DNA from: Dermatophagoides farinae
Lineage: Eukaryota > Arthropoda > Arachnida > Sarcoptiformes > Pyroglyphidae
Length of the DNA stretch: 64,000 nucleotides
Direction of reading: 5' to 3'
Assembly (NCBI RefSeq): GCF_024713945.1
Contig: NC_134678.1
Coordinates: forward strand, 6,014,001 to 6,078,000
Shown: positions 12,110 through 25,377 of the stretch, in pieces
Layout: each line of letters begins with the position of its first letter
How positions within the stretch are numbered: the stretch's first letter is position 1
Notes under the pieces: generated by a model
The model's input: only the letters and a program-made list of their open reading frames with translations
What the model was told of the DNA's origin: nothing
Databases searched by the model: none
Made by a program: the position numbers and the translations under genes

Positions 12110-14035
12110 ATGGAAGAATATTCATCAAAAACCGTTTTCATTATAGATTGTTCACACGAATATTCATGTACTGATTCTGGACAAAAACATGACATCGGAT
12201 CACGATTTCGTTCAATGCCATTGGCAATTATATCAAAATCTTTGTATACATGTTCGGTGGAAGCAATTTTTGAATATAGCCGTATCGTTTGGGATTTATT
12301 TCCTAATGGCGAGAAATCCTTATTCTTCATCGCATGTTCACCTAGATCAACTTATCAATTGAACAATGGAACACAACAAAATTGTGAGCATATTTTCAAT
12401 TCCTTCATGAAATTCACGCCAGATTCGTTAAAGATTTCACCGAAACAGAATAAATTGTTTTTGATGGAAGGTTTTCGACAAGCGTTACAATGTTTAGCAT
12501 CGGAAACATCAACATTAAAATGTCGAAACAAAATCAATACTGGAAGAATAATTTTGCTTACCTTCGATAATGAAGATCGAAATTTTGTTATAAATTTCAA
12601 GAAAGAACTTTTGAAACAATTTTATGATTTTAGAAAAAACAACATGCCTTCAAATAAATTGGACGTAATTGTAGTCAACAGTTATCCATTGGAACTAGAA
12701 AATTCAATAATCCATAAAGATGTGATTAAGGAAAATTTATCTGATTCATTAAAATTTTCATTATATTCTGTTGCATCCAGTTCGATATTGGCTGCACGAT
12801 TGACTTGTATGGCATTCGAACATTATGATTTAGCCTCAACAACCGTTTGTAATATTCCAATGAAAGAAGAACAAAATTCCGGAACTTCTGCCAACTATGA
12901 TGTTGAAATAATTCATTCTCGTAAAGCTCATAGTCAATTCTTTAATTGTCAGATATTCATTGGTGCAAATGATTCATTATATCAAGATGTTGAACGTGAT
13001 AAACAAAAATATAAAACTTTAAGATTAAAATGGGGTACATCACCGAAAACATTAGAAATGAGCTATTGTATTGGTGTATATCGTATAACGGCAATTGATG
13101 TTAGCAGCCGACCATCATCATGTTTGATCACTTTCTTATTTTCTGGTAAAACTGTCATTTTGGAAATGCCACACAAATCAATGACTCACATGCTTCGATG
13201 TCATAATGGTGAACTATTCATCCATGTTCTTGCTAACAATAAACCATTAATAGAAGATGCTCCTTCAATCAGTGAAGGAGTCGGTGGTAGAATTACCGAT
13301 TATCGTATTAATGATTTTGCTGAATTTATGAAAAAAAATCATTTACTTTTAAAATCAGCCACTGATGAGAATGGTGTTGATAATTTAGAACAATCGGTTC
13401 TAATATTGAAAAAACAAACACAATATTGGCCAATTTCATTCGGTCTAACAGTCTTTTTTAATATACGTGATCAATTTTATCCATTGATTACAAAAAAAGA
13501 ACTTTGTGAAAAAGATTTGATCACATTACGAGATATAATGTATCGTCATCTGCATAATGAAAAAACCAATGTACCACTTCCTATACAAAGTAATGTAATT
13601 CGTTGTAAAGGTTTGAAAAAAGAAGATTTATATCGTATCTATTGGAATGAAGTTGAACAAATTATACGTTGTTATCAATTTTCATTACATCATAAAACTA
13701 TTCTACAATGTTATCTTGATATAAAACCAATTAATGATAATAATAGTAACATGATGTCATTCCATTCTCCAATCAGGAACGATATTACTATTGGTGATAA
13801 TAATCATAATAATAATAATCAATCAATAACAATGACAACTAATTTTACCAACAATAATATCAACAACAATTTGGCCAGACCAATTGATTATCTGAGAATA
13901 AAAAATAGTTCAGAAAATTTGATTGATATATTTTCAGCCAAATTGGAGAATAAAAGAAAAAAATCATTAGATTTTGTTGGTCGTAATGTAAAATTGGCTA
14001 AACTATATGCTGGAATAAATATTGATGATAAATGA
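12110..14035 (+). CDS. INTS13: Integrator complex subunit 13 (asunder)
   Basis: A single uninterrupted 641-residue frame, slightly shorter than the human protein (706). The N-terminus KTVFIIDCS begins the VWA-like domain. Characteristic blocks follow: SKSLYTCSVEAIFEYSRIV, YDLASTTVCNIPMKEEQ, SANYDVEIIHSRKAH, SSRPSSCLITFL, SISEGVGGRITDYRINDFAEF and YRIYWNEVEQIIR. A poly-Asn/His linker (near 13725-13860) leads to a C-terminal helix, SAKLENKRKKSLDFVGRN, matching the cleavage-module-binding motif. In Integrator this subunit (with INTS14/INTS10) helps 3' processing of snRNAs and promoter-proximal termination; in flies asunder also affects dynein at the nuclear envelope. It is intronless, unlike most neighbours. 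Confidence 0.93.
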   Translation: MEEYSSKTVFIIDCSHEYSCTDSGQKHDIGSRFRSMPLAIISKSLYTCSVEAIFEYSRIVWDLFPNGEKSLFFIACSPRSTYQLNNGTQQNCEHIFNSFMKFTPDSLKISPKQNKLFLMEGFRQALQCLASETSTLKCRNKINTGRIILLTFDNEDRNFVINFKKELLKQFYDFRKNNMPSNKLDVIVVNSYPLELENSIIHKDVIKENLSDSLKFSLYSVASSSILAARLTCMAFEHYDLASTTVCNIPMKEEQNSGTSANYDVEIIHSRKAHSQFFNCQIFIGANDSLYQDVERDKQKYKTLRLKWGTSPKTLEMSYCIGVYRITAIDVSSRPSSCLITFLFSGKTVILEMPHKSMTHMLRCHNGELFIHVLANNKPLIEDAPSISEGVGGRITDYRINDFAEFMKKNHLLLKSATDENGVDNLEQSVLILKKQTQYWPISFGLTVFFNIRDQFYPLITKKELCEKDLITLRDIMYRHLHNEKTNVPLPIQSNVIRCKGLKKEDLYRIYWNEVEQIIRCYQFSLHHKTILQCYLDIKPINDNNSNMMSFHSPIRNDITIGDNNHNNNNQSITMTTNFTNNNINNNLARPIDYLRIKNSSENLIDIFSAKLENKRKKSLDFVGRNVKLAKLYAGINIDDK

Positions 14036-15590
14036 ATGAATAATTTGTTTATTTTTTTGTTTGATGGAAAAAATAAAATTTTTTTTTCTTTGATATTGAC
14101 TTGAGTTTTTTTTTGTCTTTATGTTGGATCTACCTTTCGAATGGCATGATATGTGTGTGTGTGTGTGTGTCTGTATATTTTATCTTTTTTTTGAAGCCAA
14201 TGAAAAACATTCATGTTCAACATAAGGAATAAGGAATTTTAATTTTCACCACTGTTTTTTCCCCAGTGTATTAACATTATCATTATATATATGCAACAAG
14301 TGCAAGTGCTAAATCTTTTTTAGCTTGAATGAAATGAAATGGAAAACAGGTTCAAGGTAATATTAGTGTGGTGTTTCAACTAGCAACAACAACGAATATA
14401 TGCAAAAAAAAAAAATTAGAAAAACCAAATCGCTTAGAGACATGAAAACAAAAACCTAAATGTGTTGTGTCGTGCAACAATTTTGCAAAAGAAAACTATA
14501 TGAAAACAAATTGAAACAAAAGGAAATGGTATGGCTATAGCCTTCAATATTTTATTCTATTTTTTATTTTTATTATTTTTTTTCCATAATTCATTTTGTG
14601 TTTTCGTTAGTGTAACCTGTTTGTGTTTGGTGGTTTTTTTTCATATCAATACGATTCGATTTATATATCATCAATCAATATCAATCAATCATCATATGAT
14701 TCAATTTATTGATTAACGAATAGAAAAAAGGAATAGAAAACCATGCTTGAAAAGCTTGTACATGTGTCAGTGGTATGATATAATATGTGACGAATATGCA
14801 ACAATAATAATAACAACAAACAATAAAAAAAATCGCTAAATGTTTGTTAATATTGTGACCAGTAAACGGGAAAAAAAATCTGTTGATAAAAAAAGAATTA
14901 ATCAAATAAAATGTGAATTATTATTATAATCATCATCATCAGTTTGATGATTAGAAGAACAACAAATCACTGTTCGTCATCGAATTTTTTTTTTATCATA
15001 TATGAATATGAAATTTATTTAAGTGTATATTTAGAGGGTGTGCATGTTCAAATGATAATATTTATCAATGGAAAATTCATTGAATTGCAATATTATTATG
15101 GTATTTAGTATCACATCAACATCAACAACAATATATAATCAAAAAAAAAAACAAAAACAAAACATGATTGCAGTCATCGTTCAAAGCATCACGCATTTTA
15201 GCCATCCAGATTAATTTTTCCACATATTTCGTCCAACAACAAAATATAATAATAATAATAAAAATAAAAAATCTAAAGACGCAAATACAAACTTTAGTGT
15301 GTTGTTATATTATTATTATTATTATTAAACCAGTGCCAACATCCGCCAAAATATTTTTTTTTTCTTTCTATCACTACGTATTTGTTGGCCTGTTATTTGT
15401 TCACCTTGACAAAGGAAATTGATAATTTGAGAAAATTCGGGTGTTTTTTTTCTACTGAAATTTGTATTGTTGAATTTTTCATGTGAATGTAGAATTAATC
15501 CTGTTCATTTCATATTTTTATTTTAAATATATATATTGTTAATTATCATAATCATAATTCAATGTTTTATCATCATTATCATCATCAAAA
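14036..15590. other. intergenic region
   Basis: About 1.55 kb between INTS13 and the C3-like gene, same strand. It contains an AATAAA near 14073, a GT microsatellite (about 14153-14170), A/T runs and AAT repeats near 15248-15265. No supported gene. It presumably contains the C3 promoter. Confidence 0.5.
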
Positions 15591-18500
15591 ATGTTATCAA
15601 TTACTTATCTATCAACGATATTCATCATTATTATTAATCTGGTCATTTTTATTGCCAATATCGGGTATGTTTGTATGTAGTGGAGAGACGTTATTTTTTA
15701 TTTTTTATTTTTTTGTTCTAATTATATATCAACATATAATTGAGTTGATTATTGCAATGTTTATTTTTCTTTAATTTATAGTTGTCAAATTATATTAGCA
15801 CCCAGTCAGCTTCATATTGGTAAAAGGACAAATAAAATTTTTTGTTTACCTCGCAAACAATGTTCTTTCACAGCCAATGTTTCTTTTTCATCTAAAAAAG
15901 AATTCCATAACATTATTCTTAATAAAACAATCGATTTTATGACAAGTACGTTCAAGTCATTGATATATATAATAATTAACATTCTTAATTGACAAATTTT
16001 TTTTCATATATATTCAAAAAGATGATTATATCGGAGAAGCTGAATTGATGTTTTCAGGAAAAGAAATCAAAAAATATCATAATGACTTGAATCGTCCAAA
16101 AAGAATCTATATGAAAATTGAATTATCAACTAACGAGATTCTTAAAGGTGTTTTCAATCTTACCTATGATAGTCTTATCTATTTTCAAACTGATAAACCA
16201 ATATATCGTCCAACTGAAACGGTTCGATTTCGTGTACTTGAAACCGACAAAAGTTTAAGATCCAAACCTGACATGTGTAATTTAACTATAAAGGTGATAT
16301 ATACAATATATATTGTAGTGAATAAAAGTTGCATTAGATTGATCTGTTGTTTTTCTGGAAATTTTTTCAATCTAGAATCATCAAAAAATTAAACTGGATT
16401 TTACAAGCTTATCATTGAACGCTCCATACTATTTTGCTGAATATGAATTTCAATTGCCACAGATTGCTAAAGAAGGAATATGGGAAGCAGAATTGACCTG
16501 CAATAATGTAATGAAACAAAACAAAAACAAAAAAATTTTACATTTAATATGGCCAACATTTTAATGATTAATATATATTTGTTCGAAATATAGGGTAATG
16601 ATCGATTAAATTTTGAAATCAAAAATTACATTGCACCAATAATGAGAATCGATGTACTTACACCAAACATACATTATTGTTCATCCAAACAATTGGATAT
16701 AATAATCAATGCAACATATACGTATGGAAAACCAGTGAAAGGTTTTCTTTATTCAGAAATAATTTTATCCAAATCACTTGAACAATTTAAAATATTTCAG
16801 ACAGAAAATTTATGTCTTAAAAACGGTTCAATTAGTTATTCAATATCTAACAATAAAATGCCTTGTCGAAATCGATATGATTTGCCCGTGAATTTGATTG
16901 TACGAACAACTATTACGGATACATCGACCAATACGAAACAACAAGCCAGCAGTAATATTATTTTAACATCACGTCCTTATATGATCTCAAATACTCATAC
17001 AATCACATATTATAGACCTAATTTTGCCAATTTTATTGTGGTAAGTATTCTGGTATTCAGTGTTCATGTTCCAACAAACTAATTATTATTATTTTGTTTA
17101 TCAAGCTTGAAGTGAAAAATTTTAATCAAGAACCAGTTTCAAATGTACCTATAAATGTTAAAATCAATAACCGATATGGTTACGAAATTAAATCATATGA
17201 AATTTCAAACGAATCAACTTTAAAAACCGATGCCAATGGATTGGCAATTGTAACATTCAGTTTAACCGAATCGATTGGCCGATTAAGAGTGACAGCAACG
17301 ACGAATGATACCAAATATGATCAAGCAGATCAAGCTTTTATAGCTTTTAATATGATTCCTTTTGACAAAAATGAAAATGCAGCCATCTGGATTGCAAATA
17401 AGAAGCAATTATTTTACAGTGCTGGAGATAAATTTCATAGCTCGATAGATTATTCCAAACATATCGAACCGGGAAGTTTATTTTGGATTGCATCATCAAA
17501 AGGTTATATTTTTCATCATGAAAAAATAACATCAAAACAAATCGATTTTAACATTACCAATCAAATGGCTCCTAGTGTTCGAATTTTGGTTTTAGCAATA
17601 ACCAATAATGAAAAAGTGGTTTCAGATTCCATACTTATTTATGTTGAACAAAAAAATTGTGGTGTTAAAATTGAATTGGATTCAAAAGAAAATACGACCA
17701 TTTTCGAACCAGGAACAGAAATTAAATTCAGATTTGAAGGAAACGACAATGATATAGTCGCAATGAATGCCGTTGACGAATCGGTGTATATTTTGCGTAA
17801 TAAAAGTGTCAAAGCAAAATTTCAAAAAATTTTACAATCACATGATATCGGCAATGGACCAGGTGGTGGAAAAAGTTCATTACATATTATAGATACAGCT
17901 GGATTCAAAATTTTACAAATGAACAAAGAAAAATATAGAAATAAACGATCGACGGATGAAACATGTCTTTTATTCGATCATACATGTTGCCGAATGGCAT
18001 TGTTACGGACGAAGAAATCATGTTCTGAAAGAAGTAAAATTATCAAGAAATATGCTTTAAAACCTGAATGTGTCACGTTCTTTGATCAATGTTGTCTTTG
18101 TAGATGGGATGATGGTCTTCAAACTTCATCAGGTATCAAAATCGAATCGAAAAAATTTATTTTTTTGTTGATAATTTTTTTTAAATACAACTATCTGCAG
18201 TGAATAGGCCAGAAACATCAAAATCACAACCAAGTTATGAATTGAATCTGCCAAGACCTTATGACAGACCAATAGAACAGGAAATAGATGAGAAAAATAC
18301 AAGATATGATTTTCGTGATAGTTGGCTGTTTGATTTGATTTTATTGAATAAAAGGTGGGTTAACTAATATCAAAAAAAATAATTAATCAATCATAATCTA
18401 AATAAAATTTTTTAGTTTCCAATCCCATACAAAACAAGCACCACATTCGATAACATCATGGATAATATCAAGTATATCATTGTCGCAAAAAGATGGATTA

Positions 18501-21500
18501 TGTTTTGCAAAAGATCAACGTATAACGACCTATAAACCTTTTTTCGTTCACGTATCTATGGCACAATTTTTAATTCTTAATGAACATACTGAAGTTAGCG
18601 CTACTATATTCAATTATTTGGATGAAAACCTAAGGGTCAAAATTCATTTCTATAAAAATGATGAAATTTGTTCAGAAGCATCGGATAAAATAGAGAAATC
18701 TGAAATTCTTTTAAACATCAAAGCAAAATCTTCTATGACAAAATCTTTTCCAATCGTTCCGATCAAAATTGGAACGTTCACTATAAAACTAAAAGCTTCG
18801 GCTTATATACGGAACAAATATATTTCGGATATAATAATGAAAAATATTACAGTACGGTTTCCTGGCAAAGTTATTGAAGAAGCTACATCACTTGATTTGG
18901 ATCCAGGTAATCGAGCCAAACGAGAAACAACAATTTTCACTGAAAAACCAACTAATCGTATCACAAGCAAAGTTTATCCTGAAAAACAATTGCAAAAAAT
19001 TGATATTTTATTTCAAAAAAATGTTGAAAAGAAAAATCCAGATGTCGAGATTGTTCCTGGAACGATGAGACATAAATTATCATTGATCGGATCGAAATTC
19101 AATCCATCTATTAAATCGATTGAAGAATTGGATCATTTGATAAAGAAGCCAAAAGGTTGTGGTGAACAGAATATGTACTTTATGGCATTTAATTTGTATA
19201 CCATGAATTATTTAAAGCAGATGGGAAAACTAAAAGAATCGACTGAAATACGTGCCTTAAATTATTTAAAAAGAGCTTTGCGTCAAGAACTTAATTTCCG
19301 AAAAGAAGATGGTTCATTTAGTGCATTTGTCAATCGAGAATCATCAATTTGGTTAACGGCATTTATTTCAAAAGTTTTTTGCCAATCTGGTACATTGTTG
19401 AGAGAATATATGGATAATGAAATCATTGTCAGCGCTATAAAGTGGCTATTAGAAAAACAATCATCAGATGGTTCGTGGAAAGAAATATTTCCTATACTCC
19501 ACGAAAAAGCCTTAGGAGGAACTAATCAAGGTTCACATACATTGACGGCTTATATAATTATCGCTTTAAATGAATGCCAAAAATATCTAAGAAAAATTGA
19601 TGTTCCTCATGATTTGAATTTGAATGAAAAAATTTTATTGGCCCAAGAATATTTGCACAAAAAATTTAAATTTTTTGATGAAAATTCTTATTCACTCTCA
19701 ATCATAACATATTCTCTCATATCCAGACAAAGCATACATGATAAAACGAACGAATTAATTGTAAAATTAATGAATCACGATGATAAGAAACGAGATAACA
19801 AATCTAATCATTTTTATTACAATAATGATTACAGCATCGAAACAACATCGTATGTCTTGCTATCTTTAGCCGAATATATTCCGAAAGATGAATTGACCGA
19901 TAGCCTGGCTAATTTTCTTACATTGCAACAAAAAGATGGAGCATTCGATAACACACAGGATACTATAGTTGCTTTGGAAGCATTGGCCAGCTATTATTCA
20001 AAGATTCAGTCCCATATAAATGATTATAAATTGATGTCAAATATTTCATTCAATTATCGACCAAAAAGATCGATCGAATTCACTGAAGAAAACAATGATT
20101 TATTGCATATCATTGATGTTGAGAAAAATACCGACAATGTTGATATAGTTACGTTGGGCAATGGACTTGGAAAAATTGAATTATTGACAACCTATAATGT
20201 TTTGAATCCTAATGATAAATGTCATTTTGAATTGAGTATCCGTTTGTCCAATGTCCGTAACCAACATCGTAAAGAAATTTCCAACTATGATGGAGATCTT
20301 TTCTTCGACGTACCTGTGACGAATGTAATGCAAGAGCAAGGAATAATAATAACATCAAATTATAATGAAAAACATCAAGTTTCTAGCAATATTTGTGATC
20401 ATGATTTTAATCATAAAATTAGGACAAGATCTATTTGGACAAATATGAGAAATAGATTTCGACCACAAAATATTACGAATCCAACGCAAAATATAAACGA
20501 AAAACAAACGGCCAAAGAAAATTCAGATGAATGTTCAGCTAGTTTTGATGCGCCACCAAATCTTGGCATAGAGAATCCAATCATTCGTATCATAAATGTT
20601 AGTTTTAGACGTTTGAATGATGATGAAAACGGTATGGTTATATTGGAAGTCGGTCTTCTTAGTGGTTATAAAGTCATACGTTCCGATCTTGATAAGCTTC
20701 TGGAGAAAAAGAATATATTGAATTATAATAGTGCTGATTCGAAAATAGAGTTCTATTTGAAAAATGTACCTTATGCCAAACGTGAAAGTATATGCTTTCG
20801 TATTTATCAACAAAACATTGTTTTAGAATCACAAGGAGCATTGGTCAGCATTTATGACTATTACCAAAAAGATTCTAGTTGTTCAAAATTGTATAACGAT
20901 ACTAATATAAACGATGAAGATTTGGAATTTGAGATTCATGATTGTAATGGAATTTTACCGTTAAAAATTTGTAGTTGTAAAATACTTAAGGTATGTCCAG
21001 GCAAATTGGGTGAAGGATTAGAAGAATCATACCATAAAAATAGTCTTGAAGCATTAAAAAGTTATAAAAAATTGGTTTGTAAACATTTTTCTGCCATCAT
21101 AGAAGGTATTGTTGAAAAAAAAGAAAATAAAACTCAACTTGGAAAATTTCTTGTTCATTTACAAGTGTTAAAAGTTATTCAAACAGGTGTGTAAAGTTTT
21201 TGTTTGATCAAAAAAAAAAAACAAACTAATTAAATTCTTTTTTTTTTGTTTTTTTTAAATATCTATCCTAAAAAGATTTGGACGAACAATTTCTTTACAC
21301 TGAAGGTGAAAGATGGCCATTTTATTTGGATAAAATATGTAATTTATGTCGAAAAAATGAACGAATTTTGATTCTAATCAGAAAAGGAAAAAACGATAAC
21401 AATGGAATTCAATTAATTGATGGCCAAAGTATTTTATATGAATCAACAAATGATGACCATAAAGGCTTATCATGGTTAAATGATCTTAATGCAATGCTTG

Positions 21501-21520
21501 AAAATGAACCATGCTTTTGA
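15591..21520 (+). CDS. C3: complement C3-like thioester protein
   Basis: Nine exons: 15591-15664, 15782-15945, 16022-16293, 16376-16507, 16594-17040, 17106-18132, 18201-18354, 18416-21186 and 21276-21520, 1761 residues. The ATG at 15591 opens a hydrophobic signal peptide; the ATG at 15562 is in a frame that stops after splicing. Macroglobulin domains include TDKPIYRPTETVRFRV. A furin-like RNKRS (about 644) precedes an anaphylatoxin domain with paired cysteines (CC...C...C...CC, about 650-690), placing the beta/alpha cut as in C3. The thioester motif GCGEQ is at about 1004-1008, and a catalytic-type His in PILHEKALGG lies 114 residues on, which in C3 favours bonding to hydroxyls. The end (about 1600-1761) is a Cys-rich C345C/netrin domain, separating it from A2M and insect TEPs. 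Secreted opsonin by homology. Three extra basic sites (about 920, 1303 and 1420) might give more chains. Confidence 0.93.
19155..19169 (+). other. thioester motif codons (GCGEQ)
   Basis: These codons encode Gly-Cys-Gly-Glu-Gln, the internal thioester. The paired His codon is at about 19500-19502. Both are intact, so covalent deposition on targets is plausible. Confidence 0.9.
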
Positions 21521-21846
21521 TTGATTAATCAAAACAATGAATGTCGTTACGAAAACAGAAAAATCACCATTTCATACATATCATTTTTCATTTCATGTAT
21601 AACACATTGAAACAAAAAAAATTCGGCTATTTTGTGATGATAATACAATTTTTTCTACATTTTTTTTTATCTTTTATTGAATTTAATAAAAAAAAATGAT
21701 GATAAAATGAGCAAAAAAAAAAATTTGTTGTTATTCAAACAACAGTGATAAAAGATTGATGTGGATTTCTTTATTTAGTTCATTTCATAAAGAATATTTT
21801 TTTTTTACTTGTGTTGTTTTAAATCTAGTTTGATTAAATAAAAAAA
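21521..21846. other. intergenic region between C3 and peroxidasin
   Basis: 326 bases only, on the same strand as both neighbours. AATAAA signals near 21684 and 21835 and many A/T runs. It must hold the 3' end of C3 and the promoter of the peroxidasin-like gene unless the latter lies further upstream. Confidence 0.5.
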
Positions 21847-24800
21847 ATGAACACGTTTAACATTTGGATTTTAACGATGAATGTAATAATAATAATAATA
21901 ATACACCTGTTGCATCCAATGTTGGTTGAATCATTTGAATGTAATAGTAATAATTGTTATGAATGTACGACAAATACGATAATTTGTACGGACAATAATT
22001 TGGATCAAATTCCAATGGTTTCACCATTTGTCATCCACTTGTAAGTGTTATATATTCAGTTTAAATCGGTATATTGAATTGTTTGTATTTTTTTTATTTT
22101 TGATCATCAGAAATTTAAGCCATAATGTAATTAGAGAATTGAAACAAAAACAATTTGCTCATCTTCCCATATTGAACAATCTGTAATTATCAATTTTTAA
22201 TTGATAATTATACAATTTTGTGATCATAATCTATTTTCTCTAAGCGATTTATCATATAATCATATTAAGACGATACCTGATCGTGTTTTTGCTGGTTTAG
22301 GAAGTTTGAAAAAATTGTTCCTAAATCATAATCAAATAACTGTGATCGATCGTTATGGTTTCAGAAATTTACATGAACTTGAAGAATTACATCTTCATTC
22401 GAATTTTCTTGGTCTTCATTTTGACGGAAACATCTTTAAAGAATTATTCCATCTAAAATATTTGTAATAATAATAAAAAAAAATTCAATATAAAATTTCA
22501 AATCATTTTAATTAAGCATTTTTTTAGGTCAATTTTGCCGCTAAAAAATGATTATAACAATGTAAAATCATTACAAAACGATATCGAATACATTTGTGAT
22601 CGTAAATCATTAGTGATAAAAAACAATGAAGAATCTTTAGTCTTTTGTAAGAAATTAAAAATTCATGATAATATAAATTATTCGCATGGTAATTTTCACG
22701 AAACACAGTCTATAAAAATTCAGAATAATGATGACGCTGATGTCATCGTGAAACAACAACAACAACATATGAAACTCCCAATTTCAACCAACATTCAACA
22801 ATCATCAAGATTTATACATCCAAATAAAATGAATCTCGCTGAAATTATAAAATACGGAAGTATTTAAAATCAATATTCCATTAAATTAATACAGAGAATT
22901 TAACTAACTAGTTTATTCTTTCATTCAAATATAGGCACGCCTATGTTAACCAAAGTTCCAGAATCTATTTATCGAATCAAACTTGGCAGTAAACTCATAT
23001 TATCATGTGAAGCTGAAGGCAATCCAAAGCCTACAGTTAAATGGATTCGTTATGGACGAACATTTTCTTTCAATTCAACTATAACTATCGAAAAAGCTAC
23101 ACCGGAAAACGATGGATTTTATGAATGCGTTGCACGTAATCGAAATGGAAAAGCCTCTAAAGAGGTACGAATCATCATAGTTGGCAGCATTTCACCGGAT
23201 TCAAATCTAAATGATCATCGAGATTTATTGGAAAATATCATTGAAGCAAGCAAATATTCAAAAAAAATTGAATTGGGCGATTTAATAACGCTTAATACAA
23301 CGGATGTTCTGAAATTTTTCGATTTAACTCGTCTTCTCATTGCATATTCTGACAATCGTACAAAATTTGATGCCGTCATTTTTAAAACATCGAATCATTC
23401 TTTGACAGCAACACAAGCTACTGTGATGGGTAATTATACTGGCTGTGTTGGCGGAGCTAGATTCGAAGCATACGATTGTAGCCATGAGGATGAGCAAAGT
23501 GGATATTATTCCATCACAGGAATCTGTAACAATAAAAAATATCCAGAATGGGGTGCTTCTGTTTCACCATTTTTGCGATTATTACCACCAAATTATGAAG
23601 ATGGATTAGTTAAACCTATCGGTTGGTTTGATAATGATTGGTGGACGAATGGTTCAACAATTTCAAATTTTAGAAAACGACCAAATTCTCGAAAAGTAAC
23701 ACAAGAATTGCTAAGCAGTAAAAACATTACTAATGATGAGCGGTATAATCATTTATTGATGCAATTTGGACAATTTCTTGACCATGATTTGACTTTTGCC
23801 GCTCTTTCAGACAATCGAAATCTATTAGAAGGTGATATTACTGATTGTGAACGAACCTGTCAAAATGTAGAACCATGCTATTCAATCTTACAAACAGATG
23901 TGTCGAACAAATGTATTGAATTTAAACGTTCAGCAGAATATTGTGGAAGTGGATATACATCAGTTGTATTTGGACAGCTTATACAACGAGAACAAGTCAA
24001 TCTTATAACCTCATTTATCGATGGATCTCAAATTTATGGTAACACTCTGGAAGTGTCGAATTATCTTCGACATCCTAGCATACAAAATAATAGCTTACTC
24101 AATTCGACTATTATTGCAAACAGAACATATCTGCCATATAATAATAATCAATTGTTGTTATCAATGGATTGCCAGCCAGAACCAGAATCCTATCAAGAAT
24201 GTTTTCTGGCTGGCGATCATCGAGCTAACGAGCAATTAGGATTACTTGTATTCCATAATCTATGGCTTCGTAATCATAATTTACTTGCTAGAAAATTGCA
24301 AATTTTACGACCCGATTGGTCGAATGAAAAAATATTCAATGAAGCTAGAAAAATTGTAGCTGCACAACTTCAGATAATCACCTATCGAGATTGGTTACCA
24401 TCAATCGTTGGTTCCAAAGGAATGAGAATGTTGGGAGTTTATAATGGTTACAATGAAACCGTTAATCCTTCTATATCAAACGTTTTTGCAACAGCTGCAA
24501 TGAGATTCGGTCATACATTGGTCAATAAAAATTTAATAAGAAAATTGGCCAATTTTCATCGCAATAAAAAACCTAAAAACGATCCAATGAACAAAGAAAC
24601 AAGGATACATAGAGCATTTTTCAAACCGGATTTGTTATCCAAAACGAACGTTTTGGATTCCGTTTTATTAGGTTTGGCAATGACACCATTGAAAAAAGCG
24701 TTACCTGAACAGGCAATCACTGATGAACTAACGGAACGATTGTTCAAATTATCCCGTTATACGCCACTAGATTTAGCTTCGATTAATATACAACGTGGTA

Positions 24801-25327
24801 GAGATCATGCTCTACCTGACTACAATCAATGGCGAAAATTCTGTGGTCTAAAAATGGCAAATAATTTTGATGATGATTTAAAATATGAAATCAAAAATAG
24901 AAATATTCGTGAAAAATTGAAAAAACTCTATGGACATCCAAATAATGTTGATTTATATGTGGCTGGAATTATGGAAAATAGTGATCATGATGCTATGGTA
25001 GGCCCAACATTTCGATGTTTGATTGTCGATCAATTTAGACGATTACGAGATGGTGATCGTTTTTTCTATTTGGTGAGTTTTATATTTCAAATTGGATTCA
25101 TTTTTGGTTAAATCTGATTGAAAAAAAAATTTCCCATACAGAACAGAGGAGTTTTTACTGATGAACAATTGAAACAATTGGAAAATACAACAACCTTATC
25201 TGCTTTAATTTGTCAAAACAGTGATAACATAAAAACATTTTTGAATGTATCTTTTCAACTTCCAAACAATTATCATTCATGGATTAGATGTGATAAATTT
25301 CAACAAATTGATCTATCTAAATGGTAA
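21847..25327 (+). CDS. compact peroxidasin-like heme peroxidase (LRR-Ig-peroxidase)
   Basis: Exons 21847-22040, 22111-22182, 22245-22463, 22528-22859, 22935-25072 and 25142-25327, 1046 residues. Signal peptide, Cys-rich LRR cap, about four leucine-rich repeats (to about 162), a poorly conserved linker without a clear LRR C-cap, one Ig domain (about 275-355) and an animal heme peroxidase domain (about 430-1040). Catalytic parts are intact: QFLDHDLT (heme-linked Asp and distal His, about 555), AGDHRANEQ (distal Arg and heme-linked Glu), RFGHTL (proximal His, about 799) and NIQRGRDHALPDYNQWR. Peroxidasins use hypobromous acid to form sulfilimine cross-links in collagen IV. Usual peroxidasins have four Ig domains and a VWC domain; this one has one Ig and stops right after the peroxidase domain (QIDLSKW). 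It could be a derived paralogue. Confidence 0.88.
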
Positions 25328-25377
25328 TAATTGTCTATTCAATATGGAACATCTAATTTGTTTTTAATATTTTAAGA

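Noticed and set aside
15562-15667. Earlier ATG for the C3 gene
   Set aside because: Its frame meets a stop soon after splicing into exon 2; only the ATG at 15591 stays open and gives a signal peptide.
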